DNA from: Croceicoccus marinus
GTDB lineage: Bacteria; Pseudomonadota; Alphaproteobacteria; Sphingomonadales; Sphingomonadaceae
Length of the DNA stretch: 64,000 nucleotides
NCBI RefSeq assembly: GCF_001661675.2
Contig: NZ_CP019602.1
Span: 558,001-622,000, forward strand
Direction of reading: 5' to 3'
Positions within the stretch are counted from its first letter, which is position 1. Every line of letters begins with the position of its first letter. The notes below the pieces were generated by a model that saw only the letters and a program-made list of their open reading frames with translations, did no database searches and had not been told where the DNA came from. Below, piece by piece: positions 1-9,248 of the stretch. Both the position numbers and the translations under genes were made by a program.

Positions 1-27
1 CAGACGACAGTTTCAGGAGAATCACAC

Positions 28-948
28 TTGGCGAGCATGGGTCTGAACCTCGACGAGCAGAAAGCCGTGGACCGTTTCCGGCAGCAGGTCGTCGAGCCTT
101 CGATGAAGAGCCTCGTGATCCTGGACTTCTGGGCGGAATGGTGCGGGCCGTGCAAGGCGCTGACGCCGACGCTTGAGAAGATCGCCGCGGAATATGCCGA
201 CAAGGGCGTCGTCCTTGCCAAGGTCAACGTGGACGAGGAGCAGTTCATCGCCTCGCAGTTCCAGGTGCGTTCGATTCCCACCGTCTATGCGATGTTTCAG
301 GGCCAGCCGGTCGCGGACCTGACCAGCGCGCGCAGCGAGGGGCAGCTGAGGCAGGCGATCGACCAGATCCTGTCGCAATTGCCGATCCAGCCGCAGGCTG
401 CCGATGGCGAGGATCCGCAAGAGGATATCGCCCCGCTGCTCGCCATGGGCGAGGATGTGCTGGCCAGCGGCGATGCGGAGCGTGCCATGGGCATCTTCGC
501 GCAGATCGTGCAGATGGCGCCCGACAATGCCGCCGCGCATGCGGGCCTGCTGACCGCCATGGCCAGCGCGGACCATGTCGCCGAAGCCGAAGCGGCGCTG
601 GCCGAACTGCCGCCCGAAATGGTAGGCGATCCGGCCATCGACCGCGCCAGGGCGGCGATCCAGCTGGCGAAGGACAAGCCCGACGATGCGGCGCTCGATG
701 CCCTGCGCAAGGCCGCGGCGGAGCGTCCAGCGGACATGGAGGCGCAATACGAATTCGCGCAGGCGGCCTTTGCCGCCGGCTCGCGGGATGAGGCTGCCGA
801 TACGCTGCTGAAGATGATAGAGAGCGATCCGGCCTGGAACGAGGGCGCGGCCAAGGCCAAGCTGCTGCAGATGTTCGAGGCGGTGGGGCTCGATGATCCA
901 TGGGTCGCTTCCACGCGCCGCCGCCTGTCGCTGCTGCTGTTCGGATGA
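28..948 (+). CDS. Thioredoxin-fold protein with C-terminal TPR region (CnoX/YbbN-like)
   Basis: Cytoplasmic thioredoxin-like co-chaperone of 306 residues. Residues about 25-120 form the thioredoxin domain with the active-site WCGPC at 38-42 and the cis-proline stretch SIPT near 85. The rest is Ala-rich helical sequence like the TPR tail of the CnoX/YbbN family, whose members hold unfolded proteins and protect them during oxidative stress. Unlike E. coli YbbN, the full CxxC pair is kept, so redox activity is likely. The start is a TTG: an AGGAGA lies 7 bases upstream, whereas the next candidate (ATG at 37) would be 16 bases away. The gene runs directly into a LON-domain gene, probably as one operon. 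The family call is firm; the exact role is inferred. Confidence 0.88.
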   Translation: MASMGLNLDEQKAVDRFRQQVVEPSMKSLVILDFWAEWCGPCKALTPTLEKIAAEYADKGVVLAKVNVDEEQFIASQFQVRSIPTVYAMFQGQPVADLTSARSEGQLRQAIDQILSQLPIQPQAADGEDPQEDIAPLLAMGEDVLASGDAERAMGIFAQIVQMAPDNAAAHAGLLTAMASADHVAEAEAALAELPPEMVGDPAIDRARAAIQLAKDKPDDAALDALRKAAAERPADMEAQYEFAQAAFAAGSRDEAADTLLKMIESDPAWNEGAAKAKLLQMFEAVGLDDPWVASTRRRLSLLLFG

Positions 949-962
949 TCGGCGGAACGGAC

Positions 963-1586
963 ATGGGTTCAGGCCTCGAAACGACGCGAATCTCGATCTT
1001 CCCGCTTTCGGGTGCGATCCTGTTTCCCGGGTTGCAATTGCCGCTGCACGTGTTGGAGCCGCGCTATCGCGCCCTCGTCGAGGATTCGCTGGCTCGCGAC
1101 CGGATGATCGGCATGATCCAGCCGCATCGCCCATCCGAAGGCGCGCCCCTGTTCGATGTCGGCTGCCTTGGCCGCATCGGCGAGGTCGAGGCGCTGGAGG
1201 ACGGGCGTTTCAACCTCGTGCTCGACGGGGTGACCCGGTTCCGCGTCATGGAGGAGATGGAGGTCGACACCCCGTTCCGCCAGGTACGCGCCGAACTGCT
1301 GTCCGACAATGACGAGACTGCCCTGCTGCCGGTCGAGCGTGCCGCGTTCGAGGAGGAAGCCAAGAGCTTTGCCGATGCGCAGGGCTATTCGGTGGACTGG
1401 GAACAGGTTTCGCGGCTGGACGACATGTCGCTGATCAACGGGGTGGCGCAGGTTGCGCCGTTCGACGCGGCGGCGAAGCAGGCGCTGCTCGAAACCGATA
1501 CGCTGGGCGAACGCTGTTCGCTGCTGGTGCAGCTGATGCAGTTCTTCGGCCGCCATGGCGAAGACGATTCGGTCACGCTGCAATAG
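963..1586 (+). CDS. LON N-terminal (substrate-binding) domain protein
   Basis: Stand-alone LON N-domain protein of about 207 residues with no AAA+ ATPase or serine-protease part. The typical opening (ISIFPLSGAILFPG, then LPLHVLEPRYRALV) and the motif RIGMIQP are present. Such proteins are common in alphaproteobacteria and have no proven biochemical activity. An in-frame ATG at 945 would overlap the stop of the thioredoxin gene as ATGA. The ATG at 963 has a better placed GGA, fits homologue lengths and was chosen. The pairing with a CnoX-like chaperone suggests a shared protein-quality-control theme, which is inference only. Confidence 0.85.
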   Translation: MGSGLETTRISIFPLSGAILFPGLQLPLHVLEPRYRALVEDSLARDRMIGMIQPHRPSEGAPLFDVGCLGRIGEVEALEDGRFNLVLDGVTRFRVMEEMEVDTPFRQVRAELLSDNDETALLPVERAAFEEEAKSFADAQGYSVDWEQVSRLDDMSLINGVAQVAPFDAAAKQALLETDTLGERCSLLVQLMQFFGRHGEDDSVTLQ

Positions 1587-1599
1587 CGCGCGCCGGGCC

Positions 1600-2223
1600 C
1601 TAGACTCCGAGGCTGCCTTCGATCCCGTTGATCACGAATTGCGCCGCCAATGCGGCCAGCAGGACCCCCAGAAGCCGGGTGATCACCGCCTCGAACTGCT
1701 TGCCCAGCAGTTTCATCAGCGGCGCGGATGCCAGCAGCGCGACCAGTGTCAGCACCATCACGGTCGCCAGCGCACCCAGGATGACGAAGGTCTGCTCGAT
1801 CCCCTCGGCCCGCGCCATCAGCAGCATGATGGAAGCGATCGCGCCCGGACCCGCCAGCATCGGCATGGCCATCGGAAAGACCGACACATCCTCGATCTCG
1901 GGCGTGGCCTTGACCAGGTCGGCGCGTTCGTGGCGGCGTTCGGTGCGTTTTTCGAACACCATTTCCAGCGCGATCAGGAACAGCATGATACCGCCCGCGA
2001 TGCGGAACGAGTCGAGTTCGATATGCAGCGCATTCAGCAATTGCTCGCCGAACAGGGCGAACACCAGAAGGATGGCGCTAGCGATGACCGTGGCGCGGAT
2101 CGCCTGCGCGCGGCGTTCGGACGCCGGCATCTCGCTGGTAAGGCCGTAATAGATCGGCGCGCAGCCCGGCGGGTCGATCACCACGAACAGGGTGGCAAAG
2201 GCAGAGGCGAAGAGTTCGAACAT
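1600..2223 (-). CDS. MarC family integral membrane protein
   Basis: A 207-residue inner-membrane protein with about six hydrophobic segments and the MarC/UPF0056 signature near the N-terminus (LFVVIDPPGCAPIYYGL) and PMAMPMLAGPGAIASIM in the middle. Despite the name, the family is not shown to take part in multiple antibiotic resistance, and its function is unknown. It is the last of the minus-strand genes in this corner, converging with the LON gene 14 bases away. It lies directly after the lipoprotein gene at 2225, with 1 base between them, so co-transcription with folD and the lipoprotein is likely. Confidence 0.9.
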   Translation of the reverse strand: MFELFASAFATLFVVIDPPGCAPIYYGLTSEMPASERRAQAIRATVIASAILLVFALFGEQLLNALHIELDSFRIAGGIMLFLIALEMVFEKRTERRHERADLVKATPEIEDVSVFPMAMPMLAGPGAIASIMLLMARAEGIEQTFVILGALATVMVLTLVALLASAPLMKLLGKQFEAVITRLLGVLLAALAAQFVINGIEGSLGV

Positions 2224-2224
2224 G

Positions 2225-2947
2225 TCAGGCCGCGCAGTCCGCCCCGCCGGGAGCGGCTATGTTGCGGGTGAAGACGGGGTCGCCCCATTCCTCGCCCGCT
2301 TTCATGCGAATGTTGATCGTACGCGCGCAATCGTCCGCGACCAACACATCCCAGCGCAGCGTGCCGTCGCGGCTGACGCCGAAGGGCGCGCCGGAATGGG
2401 CGGGGGGCTGCATGGCCTGCGGGTCGCGGCCTTCGCACGATGCCACATGGGTGGCGATGATGTCGGGTGCGGCGATGGGCTGCGCCGCTTCGTCTCCCTG
2501 GTCCATCGTCCAGCGATAGCTGCCGTCGTCCTGCCGCGCCCAGGCGGTGGTAAACCAGCCGGTCGATCCATCGGGACGCTGCCACGCGCCATAGCTGACC
2601 GATAGCGAGCCATCGCAGCTCGACCAGATCTCGTGCGGTTGCCAGCGGACCGTTTGCGCCGGATCGGCGCGGCCCTTCAACCACTGCTGCGCATTGACGA
2701 CCTGCGGCACGAACATGATGGCATCGTTCGCGGCATATTCGCGGAACGCGGTCCACTGGCCCTTTTCGCGGGCACGCTGGGCAAAGGCGATTTCCGCCGC
2801 GACCACCTGGCCCGGCTGTGCAATCGGCTGCAGCGACCGGCCGTACTGGCCATAGCCGCCGCGGCTGGTCGAGCCGCTGCAGGCGGCCAGCGCCAGCATG
2901 GCCGAAACGATCAGCCCGCCGCGCAGCCATGCATGCGTCTCAGCCAA
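2225..2947 (-). CDS. Predicted lipoprotein, NTF2/SnoaL-like (function unknown)
   Basis: A 240-residue protein with an N-terminal signal ending in the lipobox LAAC (cysteine near residue 23), so probably anchored in an envelope membrane. The mature part ([17 protein letters not shown], then a WTMDQGD segment) resembles the NTF2/SnoaL-like fold used by small ligand-binding or calcium-channel-like domains, but no catalytic residues can be named. Its start overlaps the 3' end of folD by 8 bases, implying translational coupling. I do not recognise a named family member, so the function is unknown. Confidence 0.7.
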   Translation of the reverse strand: MAETHAWLRGGLIVSAMLALAACSGSTSRGGYGQYGRSLQPIAQPGQVVAAEIAFAQRAREKGQWTAFREYAANDAIMFVPQVVNAQQWLKGRADPAQTVRWQPHEIWSSCDGSLSVSYGAWQRPDGSTGWFTTAWARQDDGSYRWTMDQGDEAAQPIAAPDIIATHVASCEGRDPQAMQPPAHSGAPFGVSRDGTLRWDVLVADDCARTINIRMKAGEEWGDPVFTRNIAAPGGADCAA

Positions 2948-3809
2948 TATTCTCGCGCCTTCTGGCAGCGGTCAGCGTGTTGTGGAGCAGGCAGGCGATG
3001 GTCATCGGTCCGACGCCGCCGGGCACGGGCGTCACCGCCGCGGCGACCTTCATCGCTTCGGCGAAGTCGACATCGCCGACCAGCCTGGTCTTGCCGTCGT
3101 CCGCGGGGACGCGGTTGATGCCGACGTCGATCACGGTCGCGCCCGGTTTCAGCCAGTCGCCCCTGACCATTTCGGGCCGTCCGACGGCGGCCACCACGAT
3201 ATCCGCGCCGCGCACCACGGCGGGCAGGTCCTGCGTGCGGCTGTGCGCGATGGTGACGGTGCAGCTTTCGCGCAACAGCAACATGGCCATCGGCTTGCCC
3301 ACGATGTTGGAGCGGCCGATGATCACCGCGCTTTTGCCCGACAGATCGCCCAGCCGGTCCTTCAGCAGCATGAGACAGCCCAGCGGGGTGCAGGCGACGA
3401 AGCCGTCCTGGCCGGTCGCCAGCCGACCCGCGCTGCCGATGGTGAAGCCGTCGACGTCCTTGTCGGGGTCGATCGCCTCGATCACCTTGAGCTCGTCGAT
3501 GTGGCGGGGCAGGGGCAGCTGGACCAATATGCCGTCGACCGCAGGGTCGGCGTTCAGCTGGCCGATCAGGGACAGCAGATCGCCTTCCGCCGTATCGGCG
3601 GGCAGGCGATGCTCGAAGCTCTCCATCCCCGCTTCGACGCAGGCCTTGTGCTTGGATCTGACATAGACGGTACTGGCCGGATCCTCGCCCACCAGCACCA
3701 CCGCAAGGCCCGGCGCGCGCCCGGCCTGTGCGCGGAAGGTATCCACGCCTTTTGCCACATCGGCGCGCAGATTCGCGGCGAAACCCTTGCCGTCGATGAT
3801 ATCGCCCAT
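2940..3809 (-). CDS. folD: Bifunctional methylenetetrahydrofolate dehydrogenase/cyclohydrolase FolD
   Basis: Cytoplasmic enzyme interconverting 5,10-methylene-THF, methenyl-THF and 10-formyl-THF with NADP. At 289 residues it is of normal size. Conserved features seen are YVRSKHKAC (catalytic lysine region, about residues 49-57), [18 protein letters not shown] at the dinucleotide-binding domain and [10 protein letters not shown] near the C-terminus. It sits between yggT (2 bases downstream of that gene's stop) and the lipoprotein at 2225, with which it overlaps by 8 bases. The identification is secure. Confidence 0.97.
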   Translation of the reverse strand: MGDIIDGKGFAANLRADVAKGVDTFRAQAGRAPGLAVVLVGEDPASTVYVRSKHKACVEAGMESFEHRLPADTAEGDLLSLIGQLNADPAVDGILVQLPLPRHIDELKVIEAIDPDKDVDGFTIGSAGRLATGQDGFVACTPLGCLMLLKDRLGDLSGKSAVIIGRSNIVGKPMAMLLLRESCTVTIAHSRTQDLPAVVRGADIVVAAVGRPEMVRGDWLKPGATVIDVGINRVPADDGKTRLVGDVDFAEAMKVAAAVTPVPGGVGPMTIACLLHNTLTAARRRENIG

Positions 3810-3811
3810 GG

Positions 3812-4117
3812 CTAGTAAACCACCGCCGAACGATAGACCGCGTTCAGGATCATGATCAGCACGTTGAGCCCGACGATCAGCACCAGCGGCGAGAAATCGA
3901 TCGCGCCGGTATTGGGCATGATCTTGCGGATCGGTCGGAGCATCGGTTCCAGCAAGGCGTTCAGTGCGGTGTAGATCGCCGACACGAACTGGTTGTGCAT
4001 GTTGACCACGTTGAACGAGATCAGCAGCGACAGCACGAATTGCACGATCACCAGCACGACGATGATGTCGACCAGATAGCTGAGGATCTGGATGAGCAGG
4101 GCCAGGAAAACGGTAAT
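3812..4117 (-). CDS. YggT family membrane protein, apparently initiated at ATT
   Basis: Small inner-membrane protein with two hydrophobic helices and the family core [17 protein letters not shown], followed by [18 protein letters not shown]. The family is linked to cell-division or envelope functions but not biochemically defined. The only canonical start in frame is GTG at 4055-4057, which would remove most of the first helix (81 aa). The open frame continues upstream with 20 more family-like residues ([20 protein letters not shown]) to an ATT at 4115-4117, with AAGGA 9 bases upstream. No ATG, GTG or TTG exists between the in-frame stop at 4160 and 4057. I therefore favour ATT initiation (101 aa). 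Confidence 0.75.
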   Translation of the reverse strand: MTVFLALLIQILSYLVDIIVVLVIVQFVLSLLISFNVVNMHNQFVSAIYTALNALLEPMLRPIRKIMPNTGAIDFSPLVLIVGLNVLIMILNAVYRSAVVY

Positions 4118-4126
4118 GGCTTGTGG

Positions 4127-4131
4127 TCCTT
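4127..4131 (-). promoter_or_regulatory. Shine-Dalgarno AAGGA supporting the ATT start of yggT
   Basis: On the minus strand AAGGA is followed by 9 bases and then ATT. It decides the start choice for the YggT gene because no canonical codon is available at a suitable spacing. Confidence 0.5.
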
Positions 4132-4222
4132 GGGCCGGAATATTGAGGGAAGGCCTCGTCTAGCCGAGAGCGGCAAGCAAGGGCAAGCGGCGCGGTGTAT
4201 CAGGGGTGGAAGGGCCGTGCCC

Positions 4223-4771
4223 TCAGCCGTCCCAGTCGATGCTTTCGATCCGCCAGCTCAGCTCGTCCGCATTGGCGCCGGGAACGTCGTTGGCACGGCG
4301 CAGCGTCATCGTGCCGGCCAGCTCGACATCGGTATCGTCGATCGACTGGCCGCGCAGCATGATCGGCATGCTGTAATAGAGCGAGCCCGCCGCCCCCTCC
4401 ATCCGGCCATCCTGCGAGGTGACGGTGATGTTCGACAGATTGGCCCAACGCGGGGCGGTGCCGCCGGTGCGCACCTCCTTGCGCCATGCGCGGCGCGCCG
4501 CGTCGACATCGCCCGCTTCGACCGCGGCGCTCCAGTAGGACAGCAGCGACTTGGGGTCCTTCTGGTCGGGGCCGGGAAGGATCATCGTGAATTCGGGGCG
4601 GGGCGCAGGTTCGGGATCGTCCAGTTCGATCGACAGCGGCTCTACCTGCGGTTCGGTCGGCTCCGCCTTGAGGGTCTCGAACTCCGGCTCCCGGCTTTCG
4701 CCGCAGCCCGTGGCCATCAGGGCCAGCGCGGGGAGGGCCAGGGCGCAAAGGCTGAACCGCCGCATCGTCAC
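4223..4771 (-). CDS. Predicted lipoprotein, acidic/proline-rich N-terminus (function unknown)
   Basis: A 182-residue protein. The N-terminal hydrophobic stretch LCALALPALALMATGC ends in a lipobox-like ATGC, giving a probable lipoprotein. It is followed by a disordered Glu/Pro-rich linker (about residues 25-60) and a compact C-terminal domain with LLSYWSAAVEAGDVDAARRAW. The first start is GTG at 4769-4771, overlapping the argB stop as GTGA; an ATG two codons in (4763-4765) is equally possible. It is thus coupled to argB, though no link to arginine synthesis is evident. I do not recognise the family. Confidence 0.7.
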   Translation of the reverse strand: MTMRRFSLCALALPALALMATGCGESREPEFETLKAEPTEPQVEPLSIELDDPEPAPRPEFTMILPGPDQKDPKSLLSYWSAAVEAGDVDAARRAWRKEVRTGGTAPRWANLSNITVTSQDGRMEGAAGSLYYSMPIMLRGQSIDDTDVELAGTMTLRRANDVPGANADELSWRIESIDWDG

Positions 4772-5676
4772 CGGCTCCGCACGATGGTGCCGGCGCCGCG
4801 TTCGGTGAAAATCTCGATCAGCATGGCATGGGGCACCCGCCCGTCGAGGACGACGGCCGCCTCGCAGCCCGCTTCCACGGCCTGCACGCAGGTTTCCAGC
4901 TTGGGGATCATTCCGCCGGTGATGGTGCCATCATCGATCAGCGTGTCAACATCGTCCGGAAACAGGTCGGTCAGCAATCCGCCCTGCTTGTCGAGCACGC
5001 CCGGCACGTCGGTCAGCAGCAGCAGGCGCGCCGCGCCCAGCGCCGCGGCCACCGCGCCCGCCATGGTGTCGGCGTTGATGTTGTAGGTCTGCCCCTCGGC
5101 ATCGGCACCGATGGGCGCGATAACGGGGATCAGCCCGGATGCGACCGATGTCTCGATGATGCGGGTGTCGACATGCTCAGGCTCGCCCACAAAGCCCAGG
5201 TCGATCGCTTCCTCGATCGCGCTGCCCTCGATCTTGCGGGTGCGTTCGACCTTGCGGGCGGTGACCATGCCGCCATCCTTGCCGGAGATGCCGACGGCGC
5301 GCCCGCCGGCCTTGTTGATCCAGCCGACCAGTTCCTTGTTGATCGCGCCCGACAGGACCATCTCGGCGATCTCGGCGGTCTGCTTGTCGGTGACGCGCAG
5401 CCCGTCGACGAAGCTCGATTCCACGCCCAGTTTCTTCAGCATGGCGCCGATCTGCGGGCCGCCGCCGTGGACGACGACCACGTTGATGCCCACCGCGCCC
5501 AGCAGAACGACATCCTCGGCGAACTCGCGCGCGGCTTCGGGATCGCCCATCGCATGGCCGCCATATTTGATCACGAAGGTGCGCCCGGCATATCGCTTCA
5601 TGAACGGCAATGCCGTCACGAGTGTCTTTGCCTTGGCGAGAAGCGCCTTGTCGTCGGGGTTCAGCGGATCGACCAT
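4768..5676 (-). CDS. argB: Acetylglutamate kinase
   Basis: Second step of arginine biosynthesis: ATP-dependent phosphorylation of N-acetyl-L-glutamate. At 302 residues it has the normal length. The amino-acid-kinase fold is shown by FVIKYGGHAMGDPE near residue 34, VVVVHGGGPQIG near 66, GKDGGMVTAR, and IINADTMAGAVAAALGA-type nucleotide-binding sequence (here NINADTMAGA). The N-terminal helix before the kinase core is typical of hexameric, arginine-inhibited ArgB, so feedback control is likely. It shares a GTGA overlap with the following lipoprotein gene. No other arg genes are present in the window. Confidence 0.97.
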   Translation of the reverse strand: MVDPLNPDDKALLAKAKTLVTALPFMKRYAGRTFVIKYGGHAMGDPEAAREFAEDVVLLGAVGINVVVVHGGGPQIGAMLKKLGVESSFVDGLRVTDKQTAEIAEMVLSGAINKELVGWINKAGGRAVGISGKDGGMVTARKVERTRKIEGSAIEEAIDLGFVGEPEHVDTRIIETSVASGLIPVIAPIGADAEGQTYNINADTMAGAVAAALGAARLLLLTDVPGVLDKQGGLLTDLFPDDVDTLIDDGTITGGMIPKLETCVQAVEAGCEAAVVLDGRVPHAMLIEIFTERGAGTIVRSR

Positions 5677-5754
5677 GATGCGCGGGCCTTTGCACGGGCG
5701 GGCGCGGGTTTCAATCGATTCCCTCGATTGCCTCCCGCGCGCGCCGCCTGGTCG

Positions 5755-8544
5755 TCAGCCATGCGCCCCGAACTCGTTGGCGATGGCGGTCGAGATGCGC
5801 AGCACCAGCGCATAGGCCTGTTCGATCGGCTCAATATAGTCGCGGCGGATCCGTTCGTATCCCCGGTCGCCGCCATCGGGATAATCGCTCGGCTCGTCGA
5901 TGGCATAGTCGTCGATGCTGGGGAAATTGGTCGGGAACGCGCGCCTAAGCTGTGCCAGCGCATCCTCGATCCGCAGGGTGAAGACCATTTCCATGACATC
6001 CTCGCGGCTGATGTCGTTCGACCGCGAGAAGACAGGTACCTGCACGATGCGCAGGAACATGTGCTGCAGCAGGGCCAGTCTCAGCGATTGCAGCAGGCCG
6101 ATGGAACGGCGCTTTTCCTCGCGGTCGGGGATCGGCGTGCCCCAGCCGTCGCGGCTGCCCGGCGTGGCGTCCAGCAGGCGGTGCAGATGCAGCGCATCGA
6201 CGCGCAGCCGGCTGGCAAGACGGCGGAACACGCCTGCGCGGTCGTCCTTGGTCAGATATTCGGCCAGCGTCAGGCAGGCATCGGTCAGATGTTCCTCGGT
6301 CCCGCGATAGGGGCGGCTGGCCCAATAGGCCGAATTAAACAGCTCGCCATAGGCGGCCACCGTCTTGATGCTGGCCAGCGCGTCGGCGCTGCGCAAAAGG
6401 CGCAGCATCTGCTTGCCGCGCTCGCTTTCGGTCAGCAGATTGGCGATTTCCTCGCGGTTGGTGTCAGCCGCCGTGCCGAACCCCGCGATCACGTTCACCG
6501 GATAGCCCAGCTGCTGCAGGATGGCATTATGCGGGATCGCGCGGATCTGCCGCAGGCTCATCTTGCGGTCGGCGTTGAGGTCCGACTGGCGGCGCGAACG
6601 GCGGCTGCCAGTATCGTTCAGCAGGCCCAGGCCAAAGGCGGTGATCGCGCGGCTATAGGTGTCGGACACAAGATGCATGTGCTGCACCCGCCGGATCGCG
6701 CGATAGAAGTCGAGTGATAGGTCGGTGCGGCGATAGAACATGTCGGTCGGCGCATCGGGATCGGCCTCGCGCGGCGGGTTGCTGGCGATATTGGCTAGCG
6801 TGGCCAGCGCAAGTTCCGCCGTTCCGAACCATAGATAGCCGTCGCCGCCCTGGAAGCTGACTTCGGGTTCGAGCCGGATATTGCGCCGCGCGAACCGGCG
6901 GCGCGCCCAAGGTGACAGCGGCCATTCCAGCCGGTCCTTCATCGACACCGGATGCGCGCCGCGGCCCATGCTTTCGCCGTGGGTGTTGAAGATCAGCGCG
7001 GCGACGTCGGTAAGCCCGTTGGCCTCCATCGCTTCGGCGAGGCGGCCCTGCAGCCGTTCGATGGCGAGTGCGGCCGGGATCTGCCCGACGAAGCGGCCGG
7101 CATCGGAAAAGCCCGTCTGGATCGCGATGCGGCCGCGCTTCTTCGCGTAATCGCGAAAGGCTTCCTCTGCCAGCAGCGCATCCAGGAAACGGCCGCCGTG
7201 CTCCAGCGCGGTCTCGGTCTCGAACAGGGGAGAGACGTCGATCCTGTCCTCAACCCCGAACAGCTTGGCGAAATAGAGCGCGGCCAGCACCGTCTGCGGC
7301 TGTTCGCATTCGGCGATCAGCATGCGGATCGGCGCGTCTGCGTCGACGTGGCGCAGGATCTGCTGCATGGCGATGAACTGCCGGATCGCGGTGCTGCTCT
7401 CGATCGCGAGCGCCGCGAAATTGGCATCCAGCGGCTCGATCGCTTCAAGGCCGCTGCGGATCGCGTTCAGCGCGGCCTGGCTGGCGATGTCGAGCTTGGA
7501 TTCGGGATCGACGCGGCGGCGAATCGCGTTCTGCAGCTGGCTCGAATTGACGCGGAAATGCACCCAGCCCATGCCCAGCCCGTCTGCGCGCATGGCTGCG
7601 GCGGCGGTCAGCAGTTCGATCGCCGTATCCTCGTCGGTTTCGGCCCCGGCGCGGTCTTCCAGTTCGGAGATGATCGGCGCGAGGCTGGTCAGCCTGTCGG
7701 GATGATTGGCCGTCAGCGAATTGGCGGCATGCGACAGCGCGGCCGGGTCCGACATGTCCTTGCCGAACAGCGCCGCCATGCGGCCGGCGAACTCACCCGC
7801 ATTGACCAGCCTCGCCGAAAGATCGGGCGCGATGCCTGCCAGGGTGGCGGCATAGCCCGCCAGCCGTTCCGACTTTTCGGCCAGGCGATAGCGGATCGAT
7901 GTGTTCCAGCCGATATCGGTGCGGCCATCCATGTCATAGCCGACCCAGCTGGCGAAGCGCACCGGCGTGGGGCGCAGGCTCTTCCATTCACCCGGCCAGT
8001 TCGACTTGGCAGAGCGATAGATCGCCCGCACCGCCCGGTCGCGCGCGGCCTGGGCGCGGCTGATCGCCTGCATGGCGGCGTCATGTTCGGAATCGAGCGT
8101 GATCTGCGTCCGTTCGTGCGGGGCGACGCAGGCGGTGTCGCTGTTCACGTCGCCGCTGCTGGCGGCCTTCGCCACCGCCTGCGACTGGACCGGGGTCAGC
8201 AGGAAGGTCGGGTGGGCGGTAAATACCACGTGGATCATCGGATCCGCCCAGCGCTGTGCGAAGCTTTCGAAATCATCCCCCTCGCGCACCGCGAAAGGGG
8301 TTAGGTTCCGGTCCGCATCGATCGGCGCCAGCATCCGGTCGAGCTTTTGCGCGCGCGCCTTCAGCCCTTCGCATTCGAGCGCGCTGACCAGACCGTCGAT
8401 GTCCTGCAGCGATTTTCGCCCCCCTTCCAGATCGCGCGAAAGCTCCAGCCCAAGCTGGAACACCGGATTGTAGATCGGCGTGTCCTGCGTGTGGCGGTGC
8501 AGGACCTGCAGCCTCTCGTTCAGCTCTTCGATCTGCGGTGTCAT
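5755..8544 (-). CDS. Phosphoenolpyruvate carboxylase-like protein, divergent active-site motifs
   Basis: A 929-residue protein of full PEPC length. The start at ATG 8542-8544 has GGAGG upstream, and more upstream in-frame sequence is unlike the family. PEPC would make oxaloacetate from PEP and bicarbonate. Recognisable landmarks are VFTAHPTF (His near 111), GFSDAGRF (about 478-485), HGESMGRGAHP (about 521-531) and LRQIRAIPHN followed by an LGYPVNVIAGFG stretch. Compared with textbook PEPC, TAHPTE is TAHPTF, the lysine of GYSDSxKD appears as arginine and FHGRGG as FNTHGE. The C-terminus ends AHG rather than the canonical NTG. It follows eda with a 41-base gap, suiting an anaplerotic role beside the Entner-Doudoroff genes, but activity is not assured. 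Confidence 0.82.
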   Translation of the reverse strand: MTPQIEELNERLQVLHRHTQDTPIYNPVFQLGLELSRDLEGGRKSLQDIDGLVSALECEGLKARAQKLDRMLAPIDADRNLTPFAVREGDDFESFAQRWADPMIHVVFTAHPTFLLTPVQSQAVAKAASSGDVNSDTACVAPHERTQITLDSEHDAAMQAISRAQAARDRAVRAIYRSAKSNWPGEWKSLRPTPVRFASWVGYDMDGRTDIGWNTSIRYRLAEKSERLAGYAATLAGIAPDLSARLVNAGEFAGRMAALFGKDMSDPAALSHAANSLTANHPDRLTSLAPIISELEDRAGAETDEDTAIELLTAAAAMRADGLGMGWVHFRVNSSQLQNAIRRRVDPESKLDIASQAALNAIRSGLEAIEPLDANFAALAIESSTAIRQFIAMQQILRHVDADAPIRMLIAECEQPQTVLAALYFAKLFGVEDRIDVSPLFETETALEHGGRFLDALLAEEAFRDYAKKRGRIAIQTGFSDAGRFVGQIPAALAIERLQGRLAEAMEANGLTDVAALIFNTHGESMGRGAHPVSMKDRLEWPLSPWARRRFARRNIRLEPEVSFQGGDGYLWFGTAELALATLANIASNPPREADPDAPTDMFYRRTDLSLDFYRAIRRVQHMHLVSDTYSRAITAFGLGLLNDTGSRRSRRQSDLNADRKMSLRQIRAIPHNAILQQLGYPVNVIAGFGTAADTNREEIANLLTESERGKQMLRLLRSADALASIKTVAAYGELFNSAYWASRPYRGTEEHLTDACLTLAEYLTKDDRAGVFRRLASRLRVDALHLHRLLDATPGSRDGWGTPIPDREEKRRSIGLLQSLRLALLQHMFLRIVQVPVFSRSNDISREDVMEMVFTLRIEDALAQLRRAFPTNFPSIDDYAIDEPSDYPDGGDRGYERIRRDYIEPIEQAYALVLRISTAIANEFGAHG

Positions 8545-8585
8545 GGCGTCCTCCGGATCGGGGTGGGAAGGGGGGGTAGGGGATT

Positions 8586-9218
8586 TCAGCGCGGCAGGGC
8601 GGCGGCCTCCCGGGCCAGCGTCTCGATACGCGCCTTGTCGACCGGACCGCCCATGGGCATCGCCTCGCCGGGCGCGACCCAGCTGCCGCCGACGCACAGG
8701 ATCGACGGATGCGCGAGATATTCGGGCGCATTCTTCGCCGACACGCCGCCGGTGGGGCAGAAGCGCGCCTCGTGGAACGGCGCGGCCAGCGCCTTCAGCG
8801 CGGGCAGGCCGCCATTGGCTTCGGCGGGAAAGAACTTGAAGTGCGAAAGCCCCATGTCCATCCCGCGCATGATGTCGGCGCTGGTCGCGATACCCGGCAG
8901 GAAGGCGATGTCATTGGCGATCGCCGCCTTGCCCAGCGTCTCCGTCAGGCCCGGCGAAACCACGAATTTCGCGCCGGCTTCCATCACCGCGTCCAGCTGG
9001 TCTGGGTTCAGCACCGTACCCGCGCCCAGGATGGCGCCCGGAACCTTGGCCATCTCGCGGATCGCGTCGAGCGCGCAGGGCGTGCGAAGCGTAACCTCAA
9101 GGCAGGGCAGGCCGCCTGCGACCAGCGCTTCGGCCAGCGGGATGGCCTGATCGATGTCCTGCACCACCAGCACGGGGATGACGGGGGCGGCTTCCATGAA
9201 TTCGCGGATATTGGCCAT
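8586..9218 (-). CDS. eda: KDPG/KHG aldolase
   Basis: Cleaves 2-keto-3-deoxy-6-phosphogluconate to pyruvate and glyceraldehyde-3-phosphate, the last Entner-Doudoroff step. It is 210 residues and a class I aldolase: the Schiff-base lysine lies in HFKFFPAE (K128) and the general base glutamate in EVTLRT (E41). The GAGTVL and PTGGV phosphate-binding segments are also present. It lies 30 bases downstream of edd, forming the classical edd-eda order. Confidence 0.96.
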   Translation of the reverse strand: MANIREFMEAAPVIPVLVVQDIDQAIPLAEALVAGGLPCLEVTLRTPCALDAIREMAKVPGAILGAGTVLNPDQLDAVMEAGAKFVVSPGLTETLGKAAIANDIAFLPGIATSADIMRGMDMGLSHFKFFPAEANGGLPALKALAAPFHEARFCPTGGVSAKNAPEYLAHPSILCVGGSWVAPGEAMPMGGPVDKARIETLAREAAALPR

Positions 9219-9248
9219 GTCGTGTCCTGTTTCCTGAAATTTGAGCTG

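Noticed and set aside
3812..4057. YggT as a truncated pseudogene
   Set aside because: The reading frame continues upstream with a normal first helix and a good Shine-Dalgarno before ATT, so a start-codon oddity explains it better than truncation.
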